Below, in pieces: positions 1-8,350 of a stretch of DNA of 9,245 nucleotides. The position numbers and the translations under genes were made by a program. Below the pieces are notes generated by a model. That model saw nothing but the letters and a program-made list of their open reading frames with translations. It did no database searches and was not told where the DNA came from. Numbering within the stretch: position 1 is the first letter of the stretch; the number at the start of each line of letters is the position of its first letter. The stretch is from CAZAMT01 sp964486145 (GTDB taxonomy: Bacteria; Bacteroidota; Bacteroidia; Bacteroidales; JAAAOM01), in NCBI GenBank assembly GCA_964486145.1, contig CAZAMT010000156.1, positions 1 to 9,245 on the forward strand. The letters run 5' to 3'.

Positions 1-1109
1 GGCTCGGTTTGATACCAAAAGGCTACCGATGATATATCATCCTTTAACGGGAGATAGCGTCCGCCGCTTCGCCATCCCAATGCCTGTATCGTGACTTTTA
101 AATCTTTTTTAAAACGGATGGGATCAGTGACGTGCCAGCGATACATTTTAAAACGCGTTTGTGCCAAATCAAGAAGGTTATCATCGGGTTCAACTACTGC
201 AAAGCCGGCGTATGGCGTAGTATAATTTTTATACACACGGTTTCCATCATCATTTGTAACTGCAAAACCATACGAGCCGCAGAAATAGTCCTCGGTACCC
301 GTGCCGCAAATGGTCGGAAACTGTTTGTCTCCATCCATAAAAAATTTAATTTCCCCTTCTCCCCACCATCCCCGGCTATTGGTTTGCCATAGCATAAACG
401 TGCCAACATAATGACCCTGTCCTTTGACCCCATCAAGAATGGTAAATGGTTTTTTATACTCTGTTGGATGTTCACGACGAAATTGTGCATGAAAATAAGC
501 AGCATCATCAGGTATTTCTGTTAAAGTATAATTCACCTGATAATAGATTCTCATGTTGCTTTCACCGATGTTTTCCAGTGTAATCCGGCATCTTTTTCTG
601 AATGGCATGATCCAGTAGCAATTGAAAGCGCTGCCAGGATTTACACAAACGGCAAGGGATGACAATTGCGTGAATTTACCACCTTCTGCACAGAAAAAAT
701 CCCCAACCGGCACCTCAACAGAAGGTTCCTTTTCATTATCCCAATAAATTCGTAGAATGGAATACCTCCAATGCCCTGTTGGAGTCATCCAGATTTGCTG
801 AATGGCACCAGGGCCTTCAATATCAGCAAGAACAATGGTAGTATCCGACGGAACCACAAAATAAGGATTTACTTTCCATCCTGTGCCTAAATCACGCGCT
901 GCATGAGAAGCACTGCCTTCCTCCAGCGGTGTTCGCGCTCCCATTCCTTTTCCGCCTGTTATGTTTTCAGGACTGATCGACCGCGATTCAGCGTCAGAAA
1001 GACGGTAAAGATTGCTTAAATTCGAGTGCAAACCATGGTAGTGTTGTCCATTCAACTGCTGCACTAACAAGAAAGAGAAACAAAGTAAGAATGCAATTTT
1101 TGTTTTCAT
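1..1109 (-). CDS. Secreted DUF2961/GH172-type glycoside hydrolase, partial (C-terminus cut by window edge)
   Basis: The minus-strand frame from the ATG at 1109-1107 stays open for 369 codons to the left edge, with no stop inside the window. Residues 1-22 (MKTKIAFLLCFSFLL then VQQLNGQ) form a signal peptide, probably cut near the NGQ, so the enzyme should be periplasmic or exported. The body matches my memory of DUF2961, now glycoside hydrolase family GH172, whose studied member acts on alpha-D-fructofuranosides or arabinofuranosides. Recognisable stretches are IEGPGAIQQIW (97-107), PVGDFF (134-139), WWGEGEIKFFMDGD (248-261) and GTGTEDYFCGSYGF (269-282). Glu251 or Glu253 and Glu273 are the likely catalytic acids, by analogy with two glutamates about 21 residues apart in the characterised enzyme. 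The last visible residues, SSVAFWYQTE, resemble the family's C-terminal end, so perhaps only 10-30 residues are missing. It is transcribed divergently from the histidine kinase, and no SusC/SusD gene is visible. The family is fairly sure; the substrate is unknown. Confidence 0.88.
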   Translation of the reverse strand, partial: MKTKIAFLLCFSFLLVQQLNGQHYHGLHSNLSNLYRLSDAESRSISPENITGGKGMGARTPLEEGSASHAARDLGTGWKVNPYFVVPSDTTIVLADIEGPGAIQQIWMTPTGHWRYSILRIYWDNEKEPSVEVPVGDFFCAEGGKFTQLSSLAVCVNPGSAFNCYWIMPFRKRCRITLENIGESNMRIYYQVNYTLTEIPDDAAYFHAQFRREHPTEYKKPFTILDGVKGQGHYVGTFMLWQTNSRGWWGEGEIKFFMDGDKQFPTICGTGTEDYFCGSYGFAVTNDDGNRVYKNYTTPYAGFAVVEPDDNLLDLAQTRFKMYRWHVTDPIRFKKDLKVTIQALGWRSGGRYLPLKDDISSVAFWYQTE

Positions 1110-1189
1110 AGCTTTTTAATAACCAAATTAAAAAAAAATTTGTAACTTTTTGCTTTAAAACAGGTTAGAATTTTATATTTCCTGACACT
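1110..1189. promoter_or_regulatory. AT-rich divergent intergenic region between the GH172 gene and the hybrid kinase
   Basis: These 80 bases must hold the start signals of both flanking genes. On the plus strand, TATATTTC at 1174-1181 matches the Bacteroidota -7 consensus TAnnTTTG at seven of eight positions, with TTTG at 1149-1152 lying 21 bases upstream. However, it would put the transcript start almost at the kinase ATG, giving a nearly leaderless message. On the minus strand, TTAATTTG (complement of 1124-1131) also matches seven of eight positions, but I see no clear -33 box for it. Neither gene has a Shine-Dalgarno sequence, which is usual in this phylum. The location is firm; the exact promoter elements are tentative. 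Confidence 0.3.
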
Positions 1190-4100
1190 ATGGCCGACAA
1201 CAACGAAAAAAATAATATTCTTTCCACATTTGATCAGAATTTCCGTTTTGTTTTCAATAATACCAGTGACATTGCACTCATTATAAACCCGTTGGACGGT
1301 AAAATTCTGGTTTTGAATGAAGCTGGCCGTACGAATTTAAAGAATTCCATTGAAGATAAAAACGAACTTTTTATTTCTGACATAGCTCCAAAATTGACTA
1401 CAGATGCAATAAACCGTTATATTAACGACAGTGATAACCATAATTTTGAAACAGTATTGCATGAATTACCAGACAAACAAATTGATGTAACAATATCATT
1501 ATCTGACATTTATTCAGACAAACAGAAATTTTATGCATGCATTGCAAAAAAAAATAAATCAACAGATATTAAAGCGAAAAAAACCTCTACCGAGGCAGTT
1601 ATTCATAATCTTCAGGAAAGAGAAGCTACCATTCGAAGTATTTTTTTGGCTGCACCCATTGGTATGGGTACATTGGTTGACCGGGTATTTACAAATGTCA
1701 ATGACGAATTTTGCAGGATCATTGAATATTCAAGGGATGAACTTTTAAGGAGAAAGTCAAAAATTGTATATGCTTCAAAACAGGAATACGAGCGTGTTGG
1801 CAGGATATTATATGAAGATGAAAACACTGTCGGCATCATTGAATCAACATTCAGGACAAAAACAGGTAGAATCATCGATGTACATATTACCACAAGCGTT
1901 TACGGACATGTCAATAACAAAAACCTCGTGGTATTCACGGTTACCGATGTTACGGAATTTAATAAAACTCAACGCAACCTTGTAGAAAGCAAAAAACGAA
2001 TGTCAACCCTGTTGGATAATTTACAGGGAACTGTTTACAGAGCAGCTTTCGATGGCAAGGCAACAATGAATTTTATTAGTGACTCTTTTTATGGCCTTTC
2101 CGGATATGAAAAATCCAAAATACTGAAAAATAAAAGTATTAGTTACAAAGATATTATCCATCCTGAGGACAAAGATTATGTTGCCACAACTATTAATGAA
2201 GCAGTAAGGAACGACAGGCAATTCACAGTTGAATACAGAATCATAGACAGCAATGGAGATGTCAAGTGGGTTATGGAACAGGGTAAAGCTGTTAATGATG
2301 AAAACGGTGAAATGTTTTTGGAGGGATATATCCATGAAATAACCAAACGAAAAAATGCCGAAGAAAAAATTAAACACCACCTCGATGAACTTTCATTTCT
2401 GTCGCAGGCAGCCACAATAATGTTGAGCATTACATCGTTGGATGAACTGTTTAAATTTATCTCAATAAAAATCAATGAGCTTCTTGATAAGGCAATTGTA
2501 CTAACTTTTTCACATGAGAAATCATCCGGATTAATGGAATTAAAGCATTATTCCGGATTAAATAAAAATATAGATAAAATCATACACCTTTTAGGAAGGA
2601 ACCCCATTGGGATGAAATTTCCTGTATCCGAAGAAGGATTGGAAATGCTCCGGAAGCAAAAACTGGTAGAAGGCCCCAACAGTTTGTATGAAATAAGTGA
2701 ACAGCGAATTCCAAAACCAGTAACACTTGCCATCGAAAAAATAGTACAGCTCAGAAAAATCCACGTTATGGGTATTCTCCATAACAATGTTTTCCTCGGT
2801 GAGGTCATTATTTTTCTTCAAAAGGGTGGCAAAATCGAAAACGTCAGTTTACTTGAAACATTTATCAATCAGGCTGCAATCGCTCTACTTAAAATCAACA
2901 TGGAAGAATCCATGAAAAATAGTGAGGAACGTTTACGATTAGCTACGGAAGCCGCGCAACACGGATTGTGGGATCTGGATATAAAAACCAATACCTTAAA
3001 AACGAATGAAACCTATTTCACGATGCTCGGCTATGAACCAAAACCCGAAGCACACATGTTTCACGACTGGCAGGAACTTCTTCATCCAGAAGATAAAGAG
3101 CGCACCACCGAAAGTTTTAACCGGTACATCAAAGGAGAGGTTACTGAATACAAAGTGCAGTTCCGGATACGGAAACGAAATGGTGACTGGGCCTGGATAA
3201 CTTCATCAGGAGAAATCATCGAGAGAGATGCCAACGGCAATCCGTTACGAATGGTAGGAATTCATAATGATATTACTTATCTAAAAAACATTGAACAGGA
3301 ACTCATTGACAAAAACCAGGAAATAGAACGACAAAATGAGGAATATCTTATCGTTAATGAAGAATTGCATGAAAGCATGGAGCGCGTGCAGGATATAAAT
3401 AGTGAGCTACAAAAAGCAAAAGAAAAAGCCGAAGAAAGTGATAAATTAAAATCTGCATTTCTGGCAAACATGAGTCATGAGATTCGTACTCCCATGAATG
3501 GAATTATCGGTTTTTCTAATATGCTTATTGATGATGGGCTTTCAGAGGAAAAACGCTCTGCATATGCGAATATTATCATTGAAAGCAGCCAGCAGTTGCT
3601 TACCATTGTCAACGATATTCTTGACATCTCGAAAATTGAAACAGGCCAGGTAAAAATAAACATCGAAGATTTTAATGTTAACGACACTATTATTGAAATG
3701 TTTTCATTTTACAAACCAAAGGCCACCGAAAAAGGAATTTTGTTGCTCCCTGAAAAAGGATTAAATGATAATCACAGTATTGTTTCGACCGATAAAGCAA
3801 AACTTAACCAGGTTTTAAACAATCTGCTAAGCAATGCCCTGAAATTTACTCATCAGGGGCACATAAAATTCGGTTACATTGTAATAAATAACACATTGGA
3901 GTTTTATGTAAAAGATACCGGCATTGGAATTCCAAAAGAATTTCATGACAAAATATTTGAAAGATTCAGGCAGGCAGAGTCAAATTTAACCCGCCAATAT
4001 GGAGGCACCGGCCTGGGCTTATCCATTTCAAAAAACCTGGTTGAACTCCTCGATGGGCAAATTTGGTTTGAATCAACAGAGGGAAAAGGGTCCACATTTT

Positions 4101-4552
4101 ATTTCAGCATACCATTCAAGCCAGCGCAATCTGCTTATGAAAGCTCAAAACAGGATAATGAGCAAGACGAAGGTAAGGGTAAAAGTACCATCCTCATTGC
4201 CGAAGATGAAGAAATAAATTACCTGTTCCTGGAAGAAATTCTTTCTGAACTGGAACTGAAAATCATCCATGCAAAAAATGGATTGGAAGCTGTTGACCTC
4301 TGTAAAACCAATCCTGATATAGAATTGGTGTTAATGGATATAAAAATGCCGGAAATGAATGGACTGGAAGCCACCAGGTTAATCAAAGAAATGAATCAGG
4401 ATCTGCCAATTATTGCCCAAACTGCCTATGCAATGGAAACAGACAAGGAAAAAGCCTTTGAAATTGGATGTAATGGCTACCTGTCAAAACCCATCAATAA
4501 AAACGAATTATTAAAACTTATCCGGGGTTTAATCAAAATACAAGGCAACTGA
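1190..4552 (+). CDS. Cytosolic hybrid histidine kinase, PAS-PAS-PAS-GAF-PAS-HisKA-HATPase-REC
   Basis: This 1120-residue two-component sensor kinase carries its own receiver domain. Domains read in order are PAS1 (about 13-120), PAS2 (144-262), PAS3 (268-394), GAF (401-572), PAS4 (578-704), a charged coiled coil (700-752), the HisKA dimerisation domain with phospho-acceptor His763 in NMSHEIRTPMNG, and the ATPase domain. The ATPase has an N box (872-886, LNQVLNNLLSNALKF), a G1 box (DTGIGIP, 909-915) and a G2 box (GGTGLGLS, 938-945). The C-terminal receiver has acidic residues Glu1005/Asp1006, phospho-acceptor Asp1050 (MDIKMPEMNG), Thr1078 and Lys1100 (LSKPI). PAS3 and PAS4 contain the HPED and WV/WI motifs typical of the PAS_3 type. 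There is no signal peptide, membrane segment, HPt or DNA-binding domain, so it should sense an intracellular cue and pass phosphate to an unlinked HPt or response regulator. All catalytic residues are present. The ligand cannot be deduced. Confidence 0.95.
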   Translation: MADNNEKNNILSTFDQNFRFVFNNTSDIALIINPLDGKILVLNEAGRTNLKNSIEDKNELFISDIAPKLTTDAINRYINDSDNHNFETVLHELPDKQIDVTISLSDIYSDKQKFYACIAKKNKSTDIKAKKTSTEAVIHNLQEREATIRSIFLAAPIGMGTLVDRVFTNVNDEFCRIIEYSRDELLRRKSKIVYASKQEYERVGRILYEDENTVGIIESTFRTKTGRIIDVHITTSVYGHVNNKNLVVFTVTDVTEFNKTQRNLVESKKRMSTLLDNLQGTVYRAAFDGKATMNFISDSFYGLSGYEKSKILKNKSISYKDIIHPEDKDYVATTINEAVRNDRQFTVEYRIIDSNGDVKWVMEQGKAVNDENGEMFLEGYIHEITKRKNAEEKIKHHLDELSFLSQAATIMLSITSLDELFKFISIKINELLDKAIVLTFSHEKSSGLMELKHYSGLNKNIDKIIHLLGRNPIGMKFPVSEEGLEMLRKQKLVEGPNSLYEISEQRIPKPVTLAIEKIVQLRKIHVMGILHNNVFLGEVIIFLQKGGKIENVSLLETFINQAAIALLKINMEESMKNSEERLRLATEAAQHGLWDLDIKTNTLKTNETYFTMLGYEPKPEAHMFHDWQELLHPEDKERTTESFNRYIKGEVTEYKVQFRIRKRNGDWAWITSSGEIIERDANGNPLRMVGIHNDITYLKNIEQELIDKNQEIERQNEEYLIVNEELHESMERVQDINSELQKAKEKAEESDKLKSAFLANMSHEIRTPMNGIIGFSNMLIDDGLSEEKRSAYANIIIESSQQLLTIVNDILDISKIETGQVKINIEDFNVNDTIIEMFSFYKPKATEKGILLLPEKGLNDNHSIVSTDKAKLNQVLNNLLSNALKFTHQGHIKFGYIVINNTLEFYVKDTGIGIPKEFHDKIFERFRQAESNLTRQYGGTGLGLSISKNLVELLDGQIWFESTEGKGSTFYFSIPFKPAQSAYESSKQDNEQDEGKGKSTILIAEDEEINYLFLEEILSELELKIIHAKNGLEAVDLCKTNPDIELVLMDIKMPEMNGLEATRLIKEMNQDLPIIAQTAYAMETDKEKAFEIGCNGYLSKPINKNELLKLIRGLIKIQGN

Positions 4553-4663
4553 TTTTTACCCAAATTAAGCGATTATTCCCATCTGTCATAAGCTAAACGT
4601 TCTCACCCACAATTTGCTCCGGCTATTCGGGGTCAAAGAAATTGTAAAAAACAGATGTATATT

Positions 4664-5836
4664 TTAAAATTTTTGCACAAACTTAGAGCCGTCGCCAATC
4701 TCGGCAACATAAAATTCCGGTGTCAGACCGGTTCTGCTTTTATAATTTTTACCAACGGTATCGATAAATGTATCAACGGCTTCTTCTTTTACGAGGCTAA
4801 CCGTGCAACCACCAAAGCCTGCGCCGGTCATTCTGGATCCGATAACTCCGTCAAGCTTCCACGCCTCTTCAGCCATGGTATCTAATTGTTCTCCGGTTAC
4901 TTCGTAATCGTCTCTTAAAGACACATGCGAGGCATTCATCATTTCACCGAAAGTTTCTATTTCATTTGCCTTCAGTGCACTTACAGCGTCAACAGTTCGT
5001 TGAATTTCAGACACTACATGACGGGCTCTTTTCCTGGCAACCGGATCATCAATGGAATCTTCTAATTTTTTAAAATCATCCAAGCGCAATTCGCCAAGTG
5101 ATTTGATAGGTTTTACTTTGCTAATTTCTTTTACTGCCTCTTTACATTCAGCCACACGTTGATTATACTGTCCGGCATCCAACTTGTGCGGACTGTTTGT
5201 ATTTGAAATAATCACTTTGATCCCATCAAGTTTAGCCGGTACAAGGTCAAATTCGAGGGTATCACAATTCAGAAAGATTGCATGATCTTCTTTTCCCATC
5301 GCGGAAGCAAACTGGTCCATGATACCACAGTTAACACCAACAAATTCATTTTCAGCTTTTTGAGACAATAGCGCCAATTCTGTTCGATTCATTCCAATAT
5401 GTAAAAGTTCGTTCAGCGCATAAGCTGTAACGACTTCAATGGATGCAGAAGAAGACAAACCGGCTCCGGTAGGAACATTTCCCCAGAAAAGTAATTCATA
5501 ACCGCTATTAATTTTAATGCCTTTTTTTATAAACTGATCAATAACCCCGAGAGGATAATTAACCCATTCCTGCCCCTCTCGTTCAGTTAATTTATCCAAT
5601 GCAATCTCTACCATAAAATCCTGATTGACGGATGCAAATTTAACTTTATCATCTTTTGATTTTCTGATGAGCAGAAAAGTACCAAAGCTTAACGCGCAGG
5701 GAAAAACAAATCCCCCATTATAGTCGGTATGTTCACCAATGAGATTTACACGACCGGGAGAAAAATAAACATATCCTTGCTCTCCAGAATCGCCATAAAG
5801 TATTTTAAATTCAGAAATTAATGTATTCGTGTCCAT
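4664..5836 (-). CDS. galK: Galactokinase (GHMP kinase family)
   Basis: This enzyme phosphorylates alpha-D-galactose at C1 using ATP, the first committed step of the Leloir pathway, in the cytosol. The 390-residue length is normal for the family. The galactokinase signature GRVNLIGEHTDYNGG lies at 28-42, with sugar-contacting Glu35, His36 and Asp38, and Arg29 beside the active site. The GHMP ATP-binding loop PTGAGLSSSAS is at 122-132, catalytic Asp174 is in GIMDQFAS, Tyr224 is in GQYNQR, and the third GHMP motif GSRMTGAGFGGC is at 333-344. The ATG at 5836 is chosen because the N-terminus aligns with the family just before the FSPGR motif. No galM, galT, galE or sugar transporter gene lies next to it. 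It runs convergently with the hybrid kinase (111-base gap) and divergently from the PAP2 operon. A promoter-like pair and a small dyad lie upstream. All key residues are intact. Confidence 0.96.
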   Translation of the reverse strand: MDTNTLISEFKILYGDSGEQGYVYFSPGRVNLIGEHTDYNGGFVFPCALSFGTFLLIRKSKDDKVKFASVNQDFMVEIALDKLTEREGQEWVNYPLGVIDQFIKKGIKINSGYELLFWGNVPTGAGLSSSASIEVVTAYALNELLHIGMNRTELALLSQKAENEFVGVNCGIMDQFASAMGKEDHAIFLNCDTLEFDLVPAKLDGIKVIISNTNSPHKLDAGQYNQRVAECKEAVKEISKVKPIKSLGELRLDDFKKLEDSIDDPVARKRARHVVSEIQRTVDAVSALKANEIETFGEMMNASHVSLRDDYEVTGEQLDTMAEEAWKLDGVIGSRMTGAGFGGCTVSLVKEEAVDTFIDTVGKNYKSRTGLTPEFYVAEIGDGSKFVQKF

Positions 5837-5860
5837 TATTTAGCCTTATTAATTATTTAC

Positions 5861-5878
5861 AATCGACTGTTTACGATT
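5861..5878. repeat. Short inverted repeat in the galK leader, possible operator
   Basis: AATCG (5861-5865) and CGATT (5874-5878) form a dyad with an 8-base spacer. A related direct repeat, TTTAC at 5856-5860 and 5870-5874, overlaps it. The dyad sits just downstream of the predicted galK transcription start, where a repressor could block the polymerase. Five-base arms are short enough to arise by chance, so this is only a candidate site. Confidence 0.2.
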
Positions 5879-5886
5879 AAAAACAG

Positions 5887-5917
5887 CTAAAATATCTATT
5901 TTATTTCTCAATCCAAA
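5887..5917 (-). promoter_or_regulatory. Candidate Bacteroidota-type promoter of galK
   Basis: On the minus strand, TTTG (complement of 5914-5917) is followed after 19 bases by TATTTTAG (complement of 5887-5894). This fits the known Bacteroidota arrangement of a -33 TTTG box and a -7 TAnnTTTG box, with one mismatch in the -7 box. It predicts transcription starting around 5880 and an untranslated leader of about 45 bases before the galK ATG. The pattern is short and the region is AT-rich, so chance is possible. Confidence 0.4.
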
Positions 5918-6039
5918 AAGATTATTGTTTGAACACCCCAGAAAGCGGGTATTTTTTAAAAGTATTAGGATGTAATGTAAAAAAATGTAATTTTTGCAAC
6001 CAAAATATATCTTTTTAACTTGCCAGCAATTTTTACTGA

Positions 6040-6702
6040 ATGCAAAAATTAATTAAAAATAACCTTGTTTTTCTCATACCGTTCCTGATCTTGTTGATTG
6101 TGACGATTCCGGTATTATTTCTTAATTCAAAAGCTGACATTCACCTGTATCTAAATCAATTAAATACCCCCTGTCTGGATTTTCTGGCAAAATATATAAC
6201 GTATCTTGGAGATGGTGCTGTCATTGCCGTAATTGGATTTCTGGTTTTACTAATTCATATCAGATCGGGAATGTTTATAATGATAAGTTATTACATTTCA
6301 GGTTTTATTGCCCAGATTTTTAAACGAGTTTTATTTAGTGATTGTCCACGGCCATCAAAATTTTTTGACGGTATTGCAGATTTACATCTCATTGATGGAG
6401 TACAATTGCATTCATATCATAGTTTTCCTTCCGGACATGCAACAACAGGATTTGCGGTTTTCTTTGTTCTAACAATGATGAGCAAAAACAAGTACATTAA
6501 AATTGGATGTCTGATCATGGCTGTTGCCGTTGCTTACAGCCGTGTATACTTGTCTCAACACTTTTTAATGGATATTGTGGCAGGATCACTTTTGGGCACC
6601 ATTATTTCGTTTTTTCTGTATTTTTGGATAAATCCAGTGATTGAACAAAAATCGTGGAGTGAAAAGTCATTGATATCTTTAGTTAAAACAAAAACAAAAT
6701 GA
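6040..6702 (+). CDS. PAP2-family integral membrane lipid phosphatase
   Basis: This 220-residue protein has about six hydrophobic segments (roughly 10-30, 55-73, 75-92, 133-150, 155-170 and 178-198). It carries the three PAP2 active-site motifs: Lys95 ... Arg104-Pro105, PSGH at 130-133 and SRVYLSQHFLMD at 167-178. By family knowledge, His174 is the nucleophile, His133 the general acid, and Asp178 supports His174. Such enzymes remove phosphate from membrane lipids: undecaprenyl pyrophosphate, phosphatidylglycerol phosphate, or lipid A as in LpxE and LpxF. The first motif is stretched, with eight residues between Lys95 and Arg104 where the usual KX6RP has six. It is the first gene of a three-gene operon, and its TGA overlaps the next gene's ATG. 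The link to glycosyltransferases favours a role in carrier recycling or lipid A dephosphorylation. A possible -7 box, TAATTTTTG, lies at 5988-5996, but I see no matching -33 box. The start has no Shine-Dalgarno sequence. The family is certain; the substrate is unknown. Confidence 0.92.
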   Translation: MQKLIKNNLVFLIPFLILLIVTIPVLFLNSKADIHLYLNQLNTPCLDFLAKYITYLGDGAVIAVIGFLVLLIHIRSGMFIMISYYISGFIAQIFKRVLFSDCPRPSKFFDGIADLHLIDGVQLHSYHSFPSGHATTGFAVFFVLTMMSKNKYIKIGCLIMAVAVAYSRVYLSQHFLMDIVAGSLLGTIISFFLYFWINPVIEQKSWSEKSLISLVKTKTK

Positions 6703-8342
6703 GGTGGATACAACGAAATATTGGCCCTGTATTACTGTTATTGCTACTAAGCGCATTGCTATATGTTCCATTTCTGGGCAACGTTCATTTATTTGACTGG
6801 GATGAAATAAATTTTGCCGAGTCGGCCAGGGAAATGATTGAAACAGGCGATTATCTCACTGTTCAGATTGAGTACCAACCTTTTTGGGAAAAACCTCCGC
6901 TTTTTATCTGGTTTCAGGTCTTGTCAATGAAAATCTTTGGTATCAACGAGTTTGCTGCCCGATTTCCAAACGCCCTGGCAGGCTTTTTTACACTCATGGT
7001 ACTGTTTTTTCTTGGTCGTAAACTGTATGATACCCGATTCGGTATATTTTGGGTAGTGGCTTACACCTGTTCCATCCTGCCATTTTTATATTTTAAATCA
7101 GGTATCATTGATCCATGGTTTAACCTGTTTATTTTCCTGGGAATATCAAATTTTGCATTCCTGTATTTTACCAAAAAATCAGTAAACAAAACAGCACGGA
7201 TTTTTCTTTCTGCATTCTTTATCGGCCTGGCGGTGTTAACAAAAGGGCCGGTTGGGTTGCTCATGCTGTTAATTACCGCTTTTGTATATTTTGTTATCAG
7301 CAGATTTAAAATACCGATAAATATATTTCACATTCTGTTGTTTTTATTCGTCCTCTCATTTGTCGGCGGATTCTGGTTTATTTTGCAAGTTTTTGACGGA
7401 AATTCTCAGATTGTCAGTGATTTTATTGAGTATCAAATTCGGCTGTTTCAAACAGAAGATGCAGGTCATGGTGGATTTTTTGGATACCATTTTGTTATGC
7501 TGCTTTTTGGAGTTTTTCCAGCTTCCATATACGGACTAAGAGGATTATCAACCATACAGTCAAATACCTTTAATCAGGATGTTTACCGACGTTGGATGAT
7601 CCTTTTACTCATTGTTGTTTTAATCGTTTTCTCCGTTGTTAAAACCAAAATCGTTCATTATTCTTCTTTGGCCTATTTCCCAATAACTTTTCTGGCTGCT
7701 TACGCGGTCTACAGAACAGGTAACAACAGGGCAAGGTATCGAAAATGGCTGACATTCCTCATCATATTTTTTGGAATATTACTTTCATTGCTATCAGGAG
7801 CACTAACATATTTAGTTAGAAACAAAGAATTGATTATTGAATCTGGAATGATTAAAGATGATTTTGCAATTGAAAACTTACATGCCAACGTTTATTGGAG
7901 TGGCAACGAATGGATGATAGGCCTTCTGCTCCTTGTTGGTATCCTCATTTACTGGTTTATTACGAAATGGAATTATGTAGTTGCTTTTGTGGTACTTAGC
8001 ATTTTCACACTTGCATTCACCTATACTTCCCTGGTAGTTTTAACCCCCAGGATTGAAGGCTATACCCAAAATGCAGCCATTGAGTTTTACAAAAGCAAAA
8101 GCCGGGAAGATTGTTACATCAGGTCGCTGAGATTTAAATCGTATGGAAGATTATTTTATGGTAAAATGCAAGAGCCGGATCATCCGGATTACAATAAAAC
8201 CGAGTGGCTTCTTCACGGCGATATCGATAAACCTGCCTATTTTGTTATGAAATCAACCGGAAAAGAATTTTTGAAAACAAGCTATCCAACACTGGTCTTG
8301 CTTTATGAAAAGAACGGATATGTTTTTTGTAAAAGATTTTAA
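6699..8342 (+). CDS. GT39 (PMT/ArnT-like) polytopic membrane glycosyltransferase
   Basis: This 547-residue inner membrane protein has about 12 hydrophobic segments, from residues 8-26 to about 428-448, and a soluble C-terminal tail of roughly 95 residues. It belongs to the GT-C fold group, which moves a sugar from a polyprenyl-phosphate donor to a periplasmic acceptor. The first extracytoplasmic loop carries DWDEINFAE (33-41) and FWEKPPLFIW (62-71). By comparison with ArnT, Asp35 corresponds to the catalytic aspartate, and Glu64/Lys65 to the Glu-Lys pair that contacts the donor phosphate. KTKIVHYSSLAYFP (around 315-328) matches the later family motif before a conserved membrane segment. The ATG overlaps the PAP2 stop by four bases (ATGA), implying translational coupling, and the GT2 gene follows after 8 bases. 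ArnT transfers aminoarabinose to lipid A, but this protein could equally use another sugar or a protein or polysaccharide acceptor. The family call is strong; the specificity is not known. Confidence 0.92.
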   Translation: MRWIQRNIGPVLLLLLLSALLYVPFLGNVHLFDWDEINFAESAREMIETGDYLTVQIEYQPFWEKPPLFIWFQVLSMKIFGINEFAARFPNALAGFFTLMVLFFLGRKLYDTRFGIFWVVAYTCSILPFLYFKSGIIDPWFNLFIFLGISNFAFLYFTKKSVNKTARIFLSAFFIGLAVLTKGPVGLLMLLITAFVYFVISRFKIPINIFHILLFLFVLSFVGGFWFILQVFDGNSQIVSDFIEYQIRLFQTEDAGHGGFFGYHFVMLLFGVFPASIYGLRGLSTIQSNTFNQDVYRRWMILLLIVVLIVFSVVKTKIVHYSSLAYFPITFLAAYAVYRTGNNRARYRKWLTFLIIFFGILLSLLSGALTYLVRNKELIIESGMIKDDFAIENLHANVYWSGNEWMIGLLLLVGILIYWFITKWNYVVAFVVLSIFTLAFTYTSLVVLTPRIEGYTQNAAIEFYKSKSREDCYIRSLRFKSYGRLFYGKMQEPDHPDYNKTEWLLHGDIDKPAYFVMKSTGKEFLKTSYPTLVLLYEKNGYVFCKRF

Positions 8343-8350
8343 GTGATAAA

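Noticed and set aside
132..508. Open frames of 86 (plus strand) and 104 (minus strand) codons in the left part of the window
   Set aside because: They lie in other frames of the GH172 gene, which has a continuous 369-codon frame, a signal peptide and family motifs. The short frames show no domain or start signal of their own.
4617..4632. CTCCG ... CGGGG stem in the convergent gap between the kinase and galK, considered as a terminator
   Set aside because: It is 5 bp including a G-T pair, with no T run on either strand. The 111-base gap holds no convincing terminator.
4655..4885. 76-codon plus-strand open frame opposite the end of galK
   Set aside because: It is antisense to well-conserved galactokinase sequence, including the third GHMP motif, and looks like a shadow of that coding frame.
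5935..5957. ACCC ... GGGT stem followed by six T, resembling a terminator on the plus strand
   Set aside because: The stem is only 4 bp with an 8-base loop, and no plus-strand gene ends just upstream of it. It lies between two divergent genes.
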